Positions 11,397-20,911 of a stretch of DNA of 64,000 nucleotides are shown here, piece by piece; the stretch's first letter is position 1; every line of letters begins with the position of its first letter. Made by a program: the position numbers and the translations under genes. Source of the DNA: Pyrenopolyporus hunteri (Eukaryota; Ascomycota; Sordariomycetes; Xylariales; Hypoxylaceae); contig CADCXC010000012.1 of NCBI GenBank assembly GCA_902806595.1, forward strand, positions 868,001-932,000. Direction: 5' to 3'. The notes beneath the pieces are model-generated. The model saw only the letters and a program-made list of their open reading frames with translations, searched no databases and was not told where the DNA came from.

Positions 11397-12437
11397 ATGG
11401 CCAGGGGTTACAACGAAAGTGTGTCGGTCTACGATCCTAGACCATATCACGCCTATTGTCCATCCGATTACGGGGAAGAAGATGACGACATCTGTATGTG
11501 GAAAGATGGCCCAGAACTTACAGACGTGTACGACAGTGAAACGGAGCAGCTGGCCAACTCCTTTACTAAATTAGACACGTACATTGCGAGAGGCCGGAGC
11601 AAGGCTCAAGTAGATGGCAGCGCGCTAATAGGACTGCATGGAAGAGCAGAAGACGCCGGTAGCGCCAACGCACCGCCGTCTGGCCCTTCCGCTGAAAACT
11701 CGGAAAGATTGACCGACGACCAGTTCCGGGACCGCCAGACGGCCTACGCGCTGTCGACTGCTCGGAGAAACCTTACCAGGATGTCGCAGTTCATTCTAAA
11801 ACTAGAGTGTCGCGCCGGCAAAGTCACGAAAGAAGGTATCCGACAAACACTCGATGCGACTGTCGGCGATAGCGCGGAGAGGCTCGGATGGGGCTCCGCT
11901 GATTCCCATCTAGAAGAGATAGAGGAGATCAAATTTCTCACCGAGAGCGCATGGCAGCGCTTGTATCTCATCGATAGACACTGGCGGCGGCAGAGCCGAA
12001 GGACTCGCGAGGCCCAAGGCCGAAGCGGCGATATCCTTCTCGAGAGCGATCCGGACGTGAGGACGTGGTTGAGGGAAGAAAGGCAGGTGAACCACTCCGG
12101 AAAAAGGGATCTGTCCTACTTTACCGTGTCGGACCTGGCCAAAGGGCGGAAGTTCGAAGACTGGATCGTCTACTTGAAAGAAACCTGCGGCTTCAAAGAC
12201 CACCCGATTGAAGAGACCAAGCTGGTTCATCTAGCCTGGCGGTTCTTAGATCGCAGTCTGCGGGGTTCGCGACCCGGCAATCCCGCAGACCTAGAAGACT
12301 TCGTGATCGAGCTGCAGGACAAACACGAGGGCGGCGCCTTCGATGAAGCACTCAGATCCCCCAAAAAACAAGAGCAGGATGATGAACAGGCTTGGGATGC
12401 TATTAAGAAATACTGGTTCTCTAGATTTCAACATTAA
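11397..12437 (+). CDS. Hypothetical acidic/charged protein, single exon
   Basis: 346 aa from an ATG in good context (CAACATGG). I do not recognise the family. The N-terminal 130 residues are acidic and apparently disordered (DYGEEDDDICMWKDG). From about residue 110 the protein looks helical and charged (QFRDRQTAYALSTARRNLTRMSQF, then EEIEEIKFLTESAWQRLYLIDRHWRRQSRR). The last 130 residues contain a folded-looking segment: SYFTVSDLAKGRKFEDWIVY, then a Trp/Leu-rich region. No signal peptide, membrane segment or catalytic motif. Base composition and codon use look like those of neighbouring genes. Probably a real lineage-restricted gene; function unknown. Confidence 0.6.
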   Translation: MARGYNESVSVYDPRPYHAYCPSDYGEEDDDICMWKDGPELTDVYDSETEQLANSFTKLDTYIARGRSKAQVDGSALIGLHGRAEDAGSANAPPSGPSAENSERLTDDQFRDRQTAYALSTARRNLTRMSQFILKLECRAGKVTKEGIRQTLDATVGDSAERLGWGSADSHLEEIEEIKFLTESAWQRLYLIDRHWRRQSRRTREAQGRSGDILLESDPDVRTWLREERQVNHSGKRDLSYFTVSDLAKGRKFEDWIVYLKETCGFKDHPIEETKLVHLAWRFLDRSLRGSRPGNPADLEDFVIELQDKHEGGAFDEALRSPKKQEQDDEQAWDAIKKYWFSRFQH

Positions 12438-13100
12438 TTATATTATCTTGCCATTTTACCTACTTATATTTTCTGCGTTTATCTTGATTGTAAAAGGTCG
12501 ATGAAATTATACAGGCCTTTCAGCTTGCAATAGTAATGGTCTTATATTAAAAAGGGGTTCCTACCACAGTATCGTGGCGGCAGTACGCCGCCTGGTATCA
12601 CGAGATTGGGGGTTCGAAGACGCACTTACTATACTCACACTATTAAGTTGGAATCCGCCAATGTAGCGCAGGTAACCGAGTATTCTTACTAATAGGTGAT
12701 TCGGAGCTTGAGTAGTGAAGCTATAGTTTGGTCAGATAAAAAAAGATGCCCCGTATGAGGTCCTTTGACACAGGGTTTGACGGCTCTCTGAGGCGTTCCA
12801 ACAATGCTTTATGTTCGCCGCCCCATTGAGTAAAGGTAATCGCGCTTTGTGCTTAGGATAAGAGAATTTTAACTTGAACAATAGAAATTGTGTTGATACT
12901 GGCGTGCAGTTGAACCGTGACTTCCATAAGATCCATGCTCGCCCCCTTCCTCCCTATAGTATTGGCTCAACCCCTATTGTTCTCTTTCGTTTTGTTTTCA
13001 ACCTACCTCTTAGAACACTAGACGCGAATACACCTTTTTGAGAAATAGTGACGCGCCTACTCATTACTACTAGATAATTCGCTAAATTTTCATCGTCTCC
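12438..13100. other. Intergenic region with a GC hairpin
   Basis: No gene seen. A perfect 6-bp inverted repeat, GGCGGC (12576-12581) and GCCGCC (12587-12592), separated by 5 bases, stands out in otherwise AT-rich sequence. Confidence 0.5.
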
Positions 13101-13514
13101 ATGCCTCCGAATCAGCTAACTCCGCTGCTAGAGTCTTTGGATAGCGATGGTTATGCTACCATCGAGCCGGGGCTAGGAGTCACCCCAACAGAGGACGACT
13201 ACATAGTAAACGCCGACAGGATAGCCGGCGGATGTGGATATGCTTCAGCCGCCTTGAGGGGTGCGTACGACGGCCGTACGGACGTATTTTTCTGTGATTA
13301 TTGCACGCAAAATAACCTACCGCACGTACTAGAAGGTAATGACCGCGATAATTGGATAAGCTGCGTAGGAGGTGAACGATCGCGGACGGTTCTTGAATTA
13401 ATGATTACCATTCAAATGCGCCTACTCGGCGTATTCGTATTCATTATTCTGCTGCTGGGCCTAAGAATTTATGTTATACAGAATGGTGAAGAGGAGCCTA
13501 ATATCGCCAACTAG
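13101..13514 (+). CDS. Small hypothetical protein with one C-terminal membrane segment
   Basis: 137 aa from an ATG. No recognised family. The N-terminal part is soluble, with five cysteines including a CDYC pair (residues about 72-75). Residues about 107-126 (LLGVFVFIILLLGLRIYVI) form one clear transmembrane helix, followed by a short acidic tail, so it could be a tail-anchored protein. No signal peptide. The hydrophobic segment and the lack of low complexity argue for a real gene, but there is no homology support that I can recall. Confidence 0.4.
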   Translation: MPPNQLTPLLESLDSDGYATIEPGLGVTPTEDDYIVNADRIAGGCGYASAALRGAYDGRTDVFFCDYCTQNNLPHVLEGNDRDNWISCVGGERSRTVLELMITIQMRLLGVFVFIILLLGLRIYVIQNGEEEPNIAN

Positions 13515-14158
13515 CCTGGGGTGGTTGCAGGCCCCCTTATATGTACCGAGGGGTTGACTTGGGAATAGTTACGGTTGTCAGGATATCGAATGAGCAACTG
13601 AACTAAGCGCTCAATACGATATAACATTAGATACTCTATATTGCCTAGTTGTTACAGCAGTAATAAACTTAATCATACAAGCCCCTATATAGGGAGTTTC
13701 GCATTTTCGAAATATGGGCCCGGAAGGAGTCCTCGAAAGCGCCTTGATAAATCACAATAGAATAACGTATTTGTTTTAACCGTTATATATTTCAATGTTA
13801 AGCAGAGTATATGCTGCTAAATAGCTTAATGTGTTGGATCGCGAGTAAGACGTTCGAATTTATTTATTATTCCCGCAGATTCAAGTGAAAGCTATATAAC
13901 TGAATAGGGGGTTCACCAACAGGGGGTCTCGCAGCCGTAGTTTATGTAGGCAATGGACATAATCCAGGAACACAATAGATAGGGATTTAGTTTTTCAAAA
14001 CCGCCGCGAATGCTAGTAGCTTGCGATAGATTTCCCTAAAAATTGTATCCGAACATTGCGCATACGACTTACTCGCCTTCCACTGGATACGCCCCTGGCT
14101 AGGCTTCATGCCATTTTATACCGTACTATTAACCACACCTTATATACCTATCTTTCAC
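13515..14158. other. Intergenic region
   Basis: AT-rich 3' flanks of two convergent genes. No feature supported. Confidence 0.5.
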
Positions 14159-14935
14159 CTATTTCCACGACACGAAGCTCTCCAGCGCCTCCGCAGCCGG
14201 TATCCGCTTGTAATTCGGAAAAGCCTTACCACCAACGATGTCCCATGCCATCTCGCTTAGAAAACTGGGACAAACGTAAAACCATTCCGTGAGCCGCACA
14301 TGCATAACGACAATACCGTACTCGATCCGCCGCCTTAGCGAAGGCAACATCATAAGGCTGGCGAGAAGGAGCAGGGTGTGCAGCCACATGCCGTTGACCA
14401 CCCAGCGGTTTATATCCCTCGCGGTGTACTGTCTTTTCAACGGCAGACTGTACCGCCACCCAAAGTAGAACCACAGACCCCAGACAAGTAGTGAGGCGAT
14501 CACCCCGACGCAGCCCTCGCTGGCGGATATCGAGGCCATCAGGATGAACAAAGAAGCCACGAAGGACGTGAGCCAACACGTGCACGCGATTACGGTGTCG
14601 TAGCACCGCGGCTGGGCGAGCCTGAGTAGAGGCGCCCACCAGCGCGAGGGATCCGAGGCGAGCGGACGGCCGGACGAGAGCCGTTGGGACAACAGTTGGG
14701 CGTCGCGGACGGTGTACCAGATAAAGTGGCCTAAGACGCAGAAGTGGAAGAACACGAACGTGTGGATGGCCGTTGTGAGGACTGCGGCGTGGGGTACCGG
14801 AAGCTCGAGGAGCTCCATTAGCTTGATGATGTCTGCGACGGCGTGGCTGATGAGCCCCGAGGGGGGATCTTGGTAGTGTGGCCAGTTGTCACTTGGGCTC
14901 CTAGGCATGCGGGAGATGAGGTCGTGGAGGGACAT
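14159..14935 (-). CDS. Four-TM membrane protein, hypothetical
   Basis: 258 aa, single exon, ATG at 14935. Hydropathy by eye gives four membrane helices: AVLTTAIHTFVFFHFCVLGH, VIACTCWLTSFVASLFILMA, GCVGVIASLLVWGLWFYFG and WVVNGMWLHTLLLLASLMML. The C-terminal 60 residues are amphipathic (RRIEYGIVVMHVRLTEWFY). No recognised family. The neighbour at 15526-16180 on the same strand has the same helix layout and shared short motifs (TV-RD/LD-x-LL after helix 1; YGxVV...W after helix 4), so the two could be tandem paralogues. Function unknown; fungal genomes have many such orphan integral membrane proteins. Confidence 0.6.
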   Translation of the reverse strand: MSLHDLISRMPRSPSDNWPHYQDPPSGLISHAVADIIKLMELLELPVPHAAVLTTAIHTFVFFHFCVLGHFIWYTVRDAQLLSQRLSSGRPLASDPSRWWAPLLRLAQPRCYDTVIACTCWLTSFVASLFILMASISASEGCVGVIASLLVWGLWFYFGWRYSLPLKRQYTARDINRWVVNGMWLHTLLLLASLMMLPSLRRRIEYGIVVMHVRLTEWFYVCPSFLSEMAWDIVGGKAFPNYKRIPAAEALESFVSWK

Positions 14936-15525
14936 CGTATGTTGCGATTGCGGGGGGCTGAGATGGTCTGGGTAGGGAAGGGGAGGATGGGGAATAAATC
15001 CTGGGGATCAATGCCTTGGTAATCACTTCGGGGTATCGGCGTCGTTGGCTTACTCCCGGAGTAGGTATGTCACCGCCGTTTGTTGAGTTTCAGCAGGTAT
15101 AGATGTGAGTCTAGTTTGGTGCGTGACTGGATTCACATCATAAGAGTCAATGGGGAGAGAGGCGAGTAGCCTCTTACTTAAGTCGAGTCTTGTCTTAAAA
15201 CTAACTTTATGTTATAGCGGACAACGTCTTTGTTCTATTCATTATGTATAGATTGGCTTGTTTTTTTTATATATGGTAATACTTAAAGGACCATCATTAA
15301 GAATTTGTTTTCTTAACATCAAATTGAATTGTGACATGTCTAAAGAGTAATATGAGTTCTCGAGCTGCCTTTTCAGTTATGACGATACAGTCTAGTCCTG
15401 TAGACTAAGCGGCTACTGTTCGATTAGCTAGGCCTTCCCGTGTTTCTTCTCCACTGGAATCGAAGTCTCTCCGCCGAGCCCGTTCCGTGACAGACCCCTG
15501 ATTCTACCCGTCCTCCGGACGCCTG
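14936..15525. other. Intergenic region
   Basis: Between two same-strand membrane-protein genes. No feature supported; includes a short T-run near 15260. Confidence 0.5.
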
Positions 15526-16180
15526 TTAAGATTCATCCTTACTATTGGCGTATGAATTCCATGCCCAGCCCAACCCTTGCTGTATTATCGCGGTAGCTGG
15601 GCTATACATAAGGTCGAGCCAGCCAAGGCGGACAACCCCGTAATGGATAAGGTTGCAGACCTTGGGGTTGTTGAAGAGGACAAACACGGGGACGGACGCG
15701 ACGATAGGCAGGGCGCGCCAGTCCGCGAAGGCGAAGGCGACGAGGGCGTACCAGGCAATACCGGAAATGCGCCATTCGGGAATGCTATCGGTGGCGCCGG
15801 TGACCTCGAGCCCCGCGGTCAGGGCGATGAGCCCCAGCAGCCCGAACACGGCGAGCCAGACGGTTAGCGCCCACCGCGTCACCCGCAAAAGAAGTCGTAC
15901 ATCCAACACCGTGTAGAATACGAAAACCCACAGCCAGATAACTGATAGTGATGGCGGCGGAGGTTAGTATTTCATATTGCCTTTAAATAAATAGATGAAA
16001 CGTAGCGAGGTTCAGATATGCATGCCCGGACGGATGGTTTGACGACTTGTCGCTCTTCCGTTGGCGATTTTCATATTTCCGGAAGGAAAGCAGAAAAGGG
16101 GAATAGGAGCGTGGAGGTAGGCAGGGGCTGGACGCTCAGAAGGACGTACATCTGACAGAGGAAAGGATAAAGTATAACAT
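15526..16180 (-). CDS. Four-TM membrane protein, hypothetical; 5' exon tentative
   Basis: The main exon is 15941-15526. It has no in-frame ATG near its start, and is preceded by a textbook intron end (TACTAAC branch, then ATCAG), so an upstream exon is needed. The best candidate is 16180-16150, ATG plus nine codons, ending at a GTACGT donor; phase fits exactly and the model gives 148 aa with a 208-nt intron. Four membrane helices follow: FIWLWVFVFYTVLDVRLLL, WALTVWLAVFGLLGLIALTA, ISGIAWYALVAFAFADW and LPIVASVPVFVLFNN. Layout and motifs resemble the neighbouring 14159-14935 protein. Main exon likely real; first exon uncertain. Confidence 0.45.
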
Positions 16181-16626
16181 TGACTTGTTCCTTATTCCTT
16201 CTACTCCTTAGCTTTCTTTCGTTCGGTTGGTCTGGGACAGGATGGGGGAAAGGAAGGGATTTTAGGATTTGTATATATCGTGTTTAGGGCGATATTTAAT
16301 ATGTCCCCTGCACACGCGTAGTTATCAAGCGGTTCGTTTATATCGTAATATGTTTGGGTCGCTATCCTGAACGGGAGATCCGTTTGAGCCATAGATGGAG
16401 TATTAACAACGTCTTGTCGAACCGTTCCCTCTTCCGGAAGCAGTGTCGAGGACAGATGACAAAGACCTGAATGCATATTACAACCTCTTCTTCTCTTCTT
16501 TATTCTTTCGCCAATTTGCTGTGCGCTTGATTATCCCATACAGCTGTACAAGACAAAGGGCGTGCTGAATTGGGCCGCAAGATATGCACGTTTCGAACCG
16601 GATGTACGTCCCACATAGACTCCGTT
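16181..16626. other. Intergenic region downstream of the thiolase gene
   Basis: A 91-codon minus-strand frame at 16201-16476 starts with ATG but has no recognisable content and lies in what is probably the thiolase 3' UTR. Nothing else seen. Confidence 0.5.
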
Positions 16627-17883
16627 TTACTCTCTGACAAACAGACCGGCCATACCCATCCCCGTACCAACACACATGCTCACTACACCAACTTGGCCAC
16701 CGGTCCTCCGTAGGCCATGCATCAGCGTGGTCACCATCCTCGCACCCGTGGCGCCAAGTGGGTGACCTAACGCGATAGCGCCTCCGTCAGGATTGACCTT
16801 GCCCTTCTCCCAAGCCTTTTTTAGCCCTAGCTTTTTTATGCAGTAGACTGCTTGACTGGCGAAAGCCTCGTTAATTTCCCAACGATCCACGTCCTCCAAC
16901 TTGATGTCGAGTTGGGACAGCAGCTTGGGAATAGCCAACGTAGGACCGATACCCATCTCGTCTGGGCGGCAGCCTATCGTGGTGGCAGCCACGAACTTCC
17001 CCATGATGCTCGAGGTCAGCCCGAGCTCTGTCGCCGTGCTCCGCCTCATCAGAAGCGTGGCGGCGGCCCCGTCGCTTACTTGGCTCGAGTTGCCGGCGGT
17101 AGTCGAGCCAGCTTCATCGAAGACCGGCGGGAGCCGGGCGAGGGATTCCAGCGTAACGTTGCCCCTGATACCGTCGTCCTGGGTGACGGTGATAGGTACT
17201 TCGGCACCAAGATAGTTACCGTCGCGATCCAAATCCTGGTACCGGGTGCGTACTAGTACGACCTCATTATCGAAGAAACCGGCCCTTTGTGCCTGCGACG
17301 CGCGCAAATGAGACTGGAGGGCGAACTCGTCCTGCTCCTCACGGCTGATCTTATACCTCCTCGCGACGTTCTCGCTGGTGGTGCCCATGGGCATGATGCA
17401 ATCCCGCGCATCTCTGACCCGGCTATAGGTCATATCGGGCCAACGGGTTATGGGTATTGCTTTCGACTCGTAATTTCTCGTCATGCTCTCCATGCCTGCA
17501 CCGATGCCGATGCTGATCATCTCGACGCGAATCTGGGCCGCGATATTGGCTATACTCTGTAGGCTGCTACTACATGCGCGGTTGACGGTGTATAAGGACG
17601 TGGTAGTGGGATAGCCGACATGGTTCATAGCCATACGGGCAGCCTTGCTGCCACCGAGCTCAGAGAGTACAACGCCGACGGCGACATCTTCGATCTTTTT
17701 CGGCGGGAGCTTTGGATTGGCATCTAGTGTGGCACGTAAGACGATGGAGAGAAGCTCCTCGGGGTAGGCGTTGCTCAGTCGGCCGCGACGCGCACGGCAG
17801 ATGGGCGTGCGCAGCGAAGAGAGGATGACGGTGTCGGAAGGTGATTTGGTGAGGATCGACGAGAGTCCTCTGGGGAGCGGCAT
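16627..17883 (-). CDS. 3-ketoacyl-CoA thiolase (acetyl-CoA acyltransferase)
   Basis: 418 aa, intronless, ATG at 17883. Catalyses the last step of fatty-acid beta-oxidation, cleaving 3-ketoacyl-CoA with CoA to acetyl-CoA and a shortened acyl-CoA. All thiolase signatures are present: nucleophilic Cys104 (VNRACSSSLQ), the NEAFA box, His374 in GHPLGATGAR, and the second catalytic Cys404 in CVGTGMGMAG. Thiolase-I type loops GGSKAARMA and GAGMESMTRNY also match. The N-terminus (MPLPRGLSSILTKSP) does not contain a clear PTS2 (R-L/V/I-x5-H/Q-L), and the C-terminus VRE is not a PTS1; fungal thiolases of this subtype that I recall start similarly. Peroxisomal or mitochondrial location is therefore undecided. 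Confidence 0.95.
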   Translation of the reverse strand: MPLPRGLSSILTKSPSDTVILSSLRTPICRARRGRLSNAYPEELLSIVLRATLDANPKLPPKKIEDVAVGVVLSELGGSKAARMAMNHVGYPTTTSLYTVNRACSSSLQSIANIAAQIRVEMISIGIGAGMESMTRNYESKAIPITRWPDMTYSRVRDARDCIMPMGTTSENVARRYKISREEQDEFALQSHLRASQAQRAGFFDNEVVLVRTRYQDLDRDGNYLGAEVPITVTQDDGIRGNVTLESLARLPPVFDEAGSTTAGNSSQVSDGAAATLLMRRSTATELGLTSSIMGKFVAATTIGCRPDEMGIGPTLAIPKLLSQLDIKLEDVDRWEINEAFASQAVYCIKKLGLKKAWEKGKVNPDGGAIALGHPLGATGARMVTTLMHGLRRTGGQVGVVSMCVGTGMGMAGLFVRE

Positions 17884-19195
17884 TTCGGTCGAGGTAAGGC
17901 GGGGACCGTTTCTGGTGGATGGGAAAGAGGGCTAAAAGGAGAGGAAGCCAGAAGGGCGGGAAGAGGATGAGGAGGAGGAGGCTACTGGGAGCTCGTCTTA
18001 GTTAGAAGACGGATGGCGGTTTGCTATACAACTATATACAATCGGTATGCAAGAGTGCCTCACATTGAGGGTGGTATATACAGAAAAAGAAAGAAAGAAA
18101 GAAAATACCTAAGCAGGTAAGAAGATTGAAAAGGAAGAAGACATGAAAATAGCGTCGAAGGCCGCAGAGTCACAGACCCGGGACATACAACGGCGGAAAA
18201 ATAAAATAGAACAAAGGATAGAGCGATACAGGTTGTTGCAGGTTTGTCCGGGTAGAAGCGATAACCAAACTGCCGGTCGCCGGTTCCGCAGGTGGGGGGG
18301 ATTGAACTAGGGTACCACCACCTATTAAGGACTACCTACCTTGTAGGTGGCAGAGAGAGGGCTGCACGTACCTAACTACCTACTGTAGGTACAATACCTA
18401 CCTGCGTATATGTGTGCACCTAGGCTGCAAGTATCCGGCAGGCTACCCCTCTACGCATGTATCTGTGTAGGTGGGTAGGTATATGTACATGCCTGAGTAT
18501 TGTGCCTACCTAGGTGACATGTATACGCCCCCCGCGGGTATCTTTGGCCCCAGGTCGGTAAAACCAAGCACCCCTACGCCATGAGCACCTATCTGACATC
18601 GTCCAGCCTAATAAATCCCGCCCTTGACTTTAAACGCGAGGCTATCTTGAAAGACACGCATATTAAAGTACGATACCACTGTACCTAGATACCTTACGGA
18701 AAGGAAGTGAGTTTGGGCATGTTATAAGTGCCTAAGTACCTGATTGTCTTACAATTGGTATCCCTAGGTACCTAGATGCCTAGATAGTAGACGGGTAATC
18801 CTGAACTCGACACATCCTGTCTGCCCCGTCTACTTGATGCCATCAGCAAATATCAAGGGGAGCCAATGGCACATCAAGTCAATTTGCCCACTGCGTCAGC
18901 AGGTAGGTAATGTACAGAGCAAAATATCCCTCGGCTAGCAAGATCAAAGATACATCTGCTTCTGCGCAGGGAGCCAACTCTGAGACCAAATGAAAACCCG
19001 GACCCAAACACCGTGACAGCAAAACCAGGCATAGCAAGCTCATGGTTCGCCCGTTCCGAGCCGCATCAATATCAAAGCTCCAAAGTCTGAATGATGCTCG
19101 TGAATAAACCTCGCAGCCTATCTCTTATTTTCCCCACGTGAATTCTCATTAATCACGTTAAACCCATGAAGCGCGAGGATTGAATATAAATCCTT
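17884..19195. other. Intergenic region with several TAGGTACC clusters
   Basis: Upstream of the thiolase gene. Contains a GAAA microsatellite (about 18082-18105) and extensive TAGGTAGG/TACCTACC tracts (about 18310-18530 and 18665-18790). No gene. Confidence 0.6.
18310..18530. repeat. Dispersed TACCTAGG/TAGGTA repeat tract
   Basis: Dense, imperfect TACCTACC, TAGGTAGG and CACCTAGG units over about 220 bp upstream of the thiolase gene. Same motif family as the other intergenic clusters. Confidence 0.65.
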
Positions 19196-20911
19196 TTAAG
19201 CCTCTTGACCGTAGCGAATACCCAGCCCAACGCGATTGTTCGTCTCGGCCCCCCCTCCGTATCGTATCTTCTTCGCCGGACTCGCCACGCTTTCCCGTCG
19301 GCTCTCATTCCCCTCCGAGCTGCCATTGAATTTGCGCTTCTCCGCCATAAGCCCTGCCTTATTTAACCCGGCATACAGCTTCGACTGTAGTTTTGCCGTT
19401 TTTTCCGCCGGTGCCGGCGTACCGTCGCGGGATCCCACCGAGCTGGCAACTTCGAAACTCTCTCGCGGGTCGCGGCGCAGCATCTCGGATGCCGCCTGGC
19501 TGGCCTGGCTCTCAAACACCTCTTCATCCTCTCCCCGTCGAGAAGATCGTGATCCCTGCGACATGTACGACTGCGTAGCTGCTGCTACCGATTCCAGGGC
19601 GGCGCGGGCAAGCTCCTCGTTATCCTCGGCGGATATGGTACTTTCCCGGCTTTGCCGCCCTCGCTTCTGGAGGGGAGTCTCTAGACCGTATCGACTACCG
19701 CCATACCGGTTTGGTGGTTCCGTTTGTGGTACGAGGTCGACGGAGGGTAATAGACCCGAATAATCTCCACGGGCGCGCGAGGTTGGCGTGGTAGGGAGGG
19801 AGGATAGTGATTGGACGCCGCGGGTATGTCTTGCGGGAACTCTTTGCGTAGGCCGGCTAATTGCTGTAGGGGTTGACGGTGCACTGTTATCGTGGCTTAA
19901 AGCCTGGAGAAGGGCGGCAAATCCGGCCTGATTGGTATCATTATCGTGACGCACATCTCGATGGACGGATTTGGGAGTCTGTCTTGGCGTGGCCCGATAC
20001 TGCTGAGGTGAGGCAGCTGCTGGGGTCTTGGGCGTTAGGGCCCCGTGGAAGACTCCGCCTGGGCTGCATAGCATATGAAAATGCTCCCTATTCTCGCGGA
20101 TGCGATTGAGGAGCATGTCTCGCTCGTCAATTAAACTGTCACGCTCTTCGCTCTGCTGCTGAATGATCTTGGTAGCAGATTTGATGCGCTTCTGGAGGGC
20201 CTCGTTCTCCTTGACAACGATCTCGTACTGCGCTTGGAGTTCGCGGTATTTGATTTGCGAGGATTCGGCGGCCGCATCCAGTTCACGCCGGGCCTGACGA
20301 GAATTTTCCGTCATACGTAGCACTTCGACTTCTCGCCGCGTCATGTCATGCTCTACCGCGGCCCTTTTCGCGTCTTCCTCAGCTTGCATGCTCAGCAAAC
20401 TGTACTGCAGCTTGTGATGGGCCGTTTCCATTTTCAGCCTCGCATTCTCAGCAAGGCACGTCTGAACCATTGTGCGGAGTTCCTCGGCTGAGACGTCCGC
20501 GAGCTGGTCCGGGGTTGGAGCGACGTAGCCCAATGCAGATGCGCCATCTCGTGCTAGGGTTCGGAGTGTCGTCGCAGGGGGAGAGAACATATTAGTTCCC
20601 TGAGAGCCAGCGTAGCCTAGAGGAACGCTGGAGGTGCCGTTGGCCTGGGGAAGTTGAGAGGAAGGGGGAGGGGTCAGGGACGAAGGGATAACTTGAGAGG
20701 ATGGGTTGCAGTCATCGTTCGCTTCCGCTTGCAACAAAGCAGATAGATCGAAAGGCGAGTTTGGCCCTTCGGTGGAGGGAATGGACTGTTGCGATGAAGA
20801 ATGGCGGGCGGCAGCGGCAGCGGCATCCGGAGGGGTGGAAGGAATGTGGTCATAGTCACTTTCTACAACGCCGTTTGGGCGGGTGTTGTTGGTTTCGGTA
20901 TCCGCCGACAT
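19196..20911 (-). CDS. Coiled-coil protein with disordered Ser/Pro-rich flanks
   Basis: 571 aa, single exon, ATG at 20911. Residues 1-135 are low-complexity (Ser, Pro, Ala, Asn). Residues about 140-278 form a long coiled coil with heptad-like Leu/Ala spacing and many Glu/Arg/Gln (AEELRTMVQTCLAENARLK through RIRENREHF). The rest is Ser/Thr/Pro/Arg-rich with TP/SP sites (LTPKTPAAASP, TPRQTPKS, SLPTTPTS) that suit proline-directed kinases, and a basic C-terminal region (SPAKKIRYGGG) that could act in nuclear import. I cannot name the family. It resembles fungal structural or cell-cycle-associated coiled-coil proteins in general plan only. Confidence 0.7.
   Translation of the reverse strand: MSADTETNNTRPNGVVESDYDHIPSTPPDAAAAAARHSSSQQSIPSTEGPNSPFDLSALLQAEANDDCNPSSQVIPSSLTPPPSSQLPQANGTSSVPLGYAGSQGTNMFSPPATTLRTLARDGASALGYVAPTPDQLADVSAEELRTMVQTCLAENARLKMETAHHKLQYSLLSMQAEEDAKRAAVEHDMTRREVEVLRMTENSRQARRELDAAAESSQIKYRELQAQYEIVVKENEALQKRIKSATKIIQQQSEERDSLIDERDMLLNRIRENREHFHMLCSPGGVFHGALTPKTPAAASPQQYRATPRQTPKSVHRDVRHDNDTNQAGFAALLQALSHDNSAPSTPTAISRPTQRVPARHTRGVQSLSSLPTTPTSRARGDYSGLLPSVDLVPQTEPPNRYGGSRYGLETPLQKRGRQSRESTISAEDNEELARAALESVAAATQSYMSQGSRSSRRGEDEEVFESQASQAASEMLRRDPRESFEVASSVGSRDGTPAPAEKTAKLQSKLYAGLNKAGLMAEKRKFNGSSEGNESRRESVASPAKKIRYGGGAETNNRVGLGIRYGQEA

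Noticed and set aside
12540..12640. tRNA-like stretch around GGGGGTTCGAAGACGC
   Set aside because: The T-arm does not pair and no cloverleaf could be drawn.
16201..16476. 91-codon minus-strand frame downstream of the thiolase
   Set aside because: No family feature, and it lies in probable 3' UTR.
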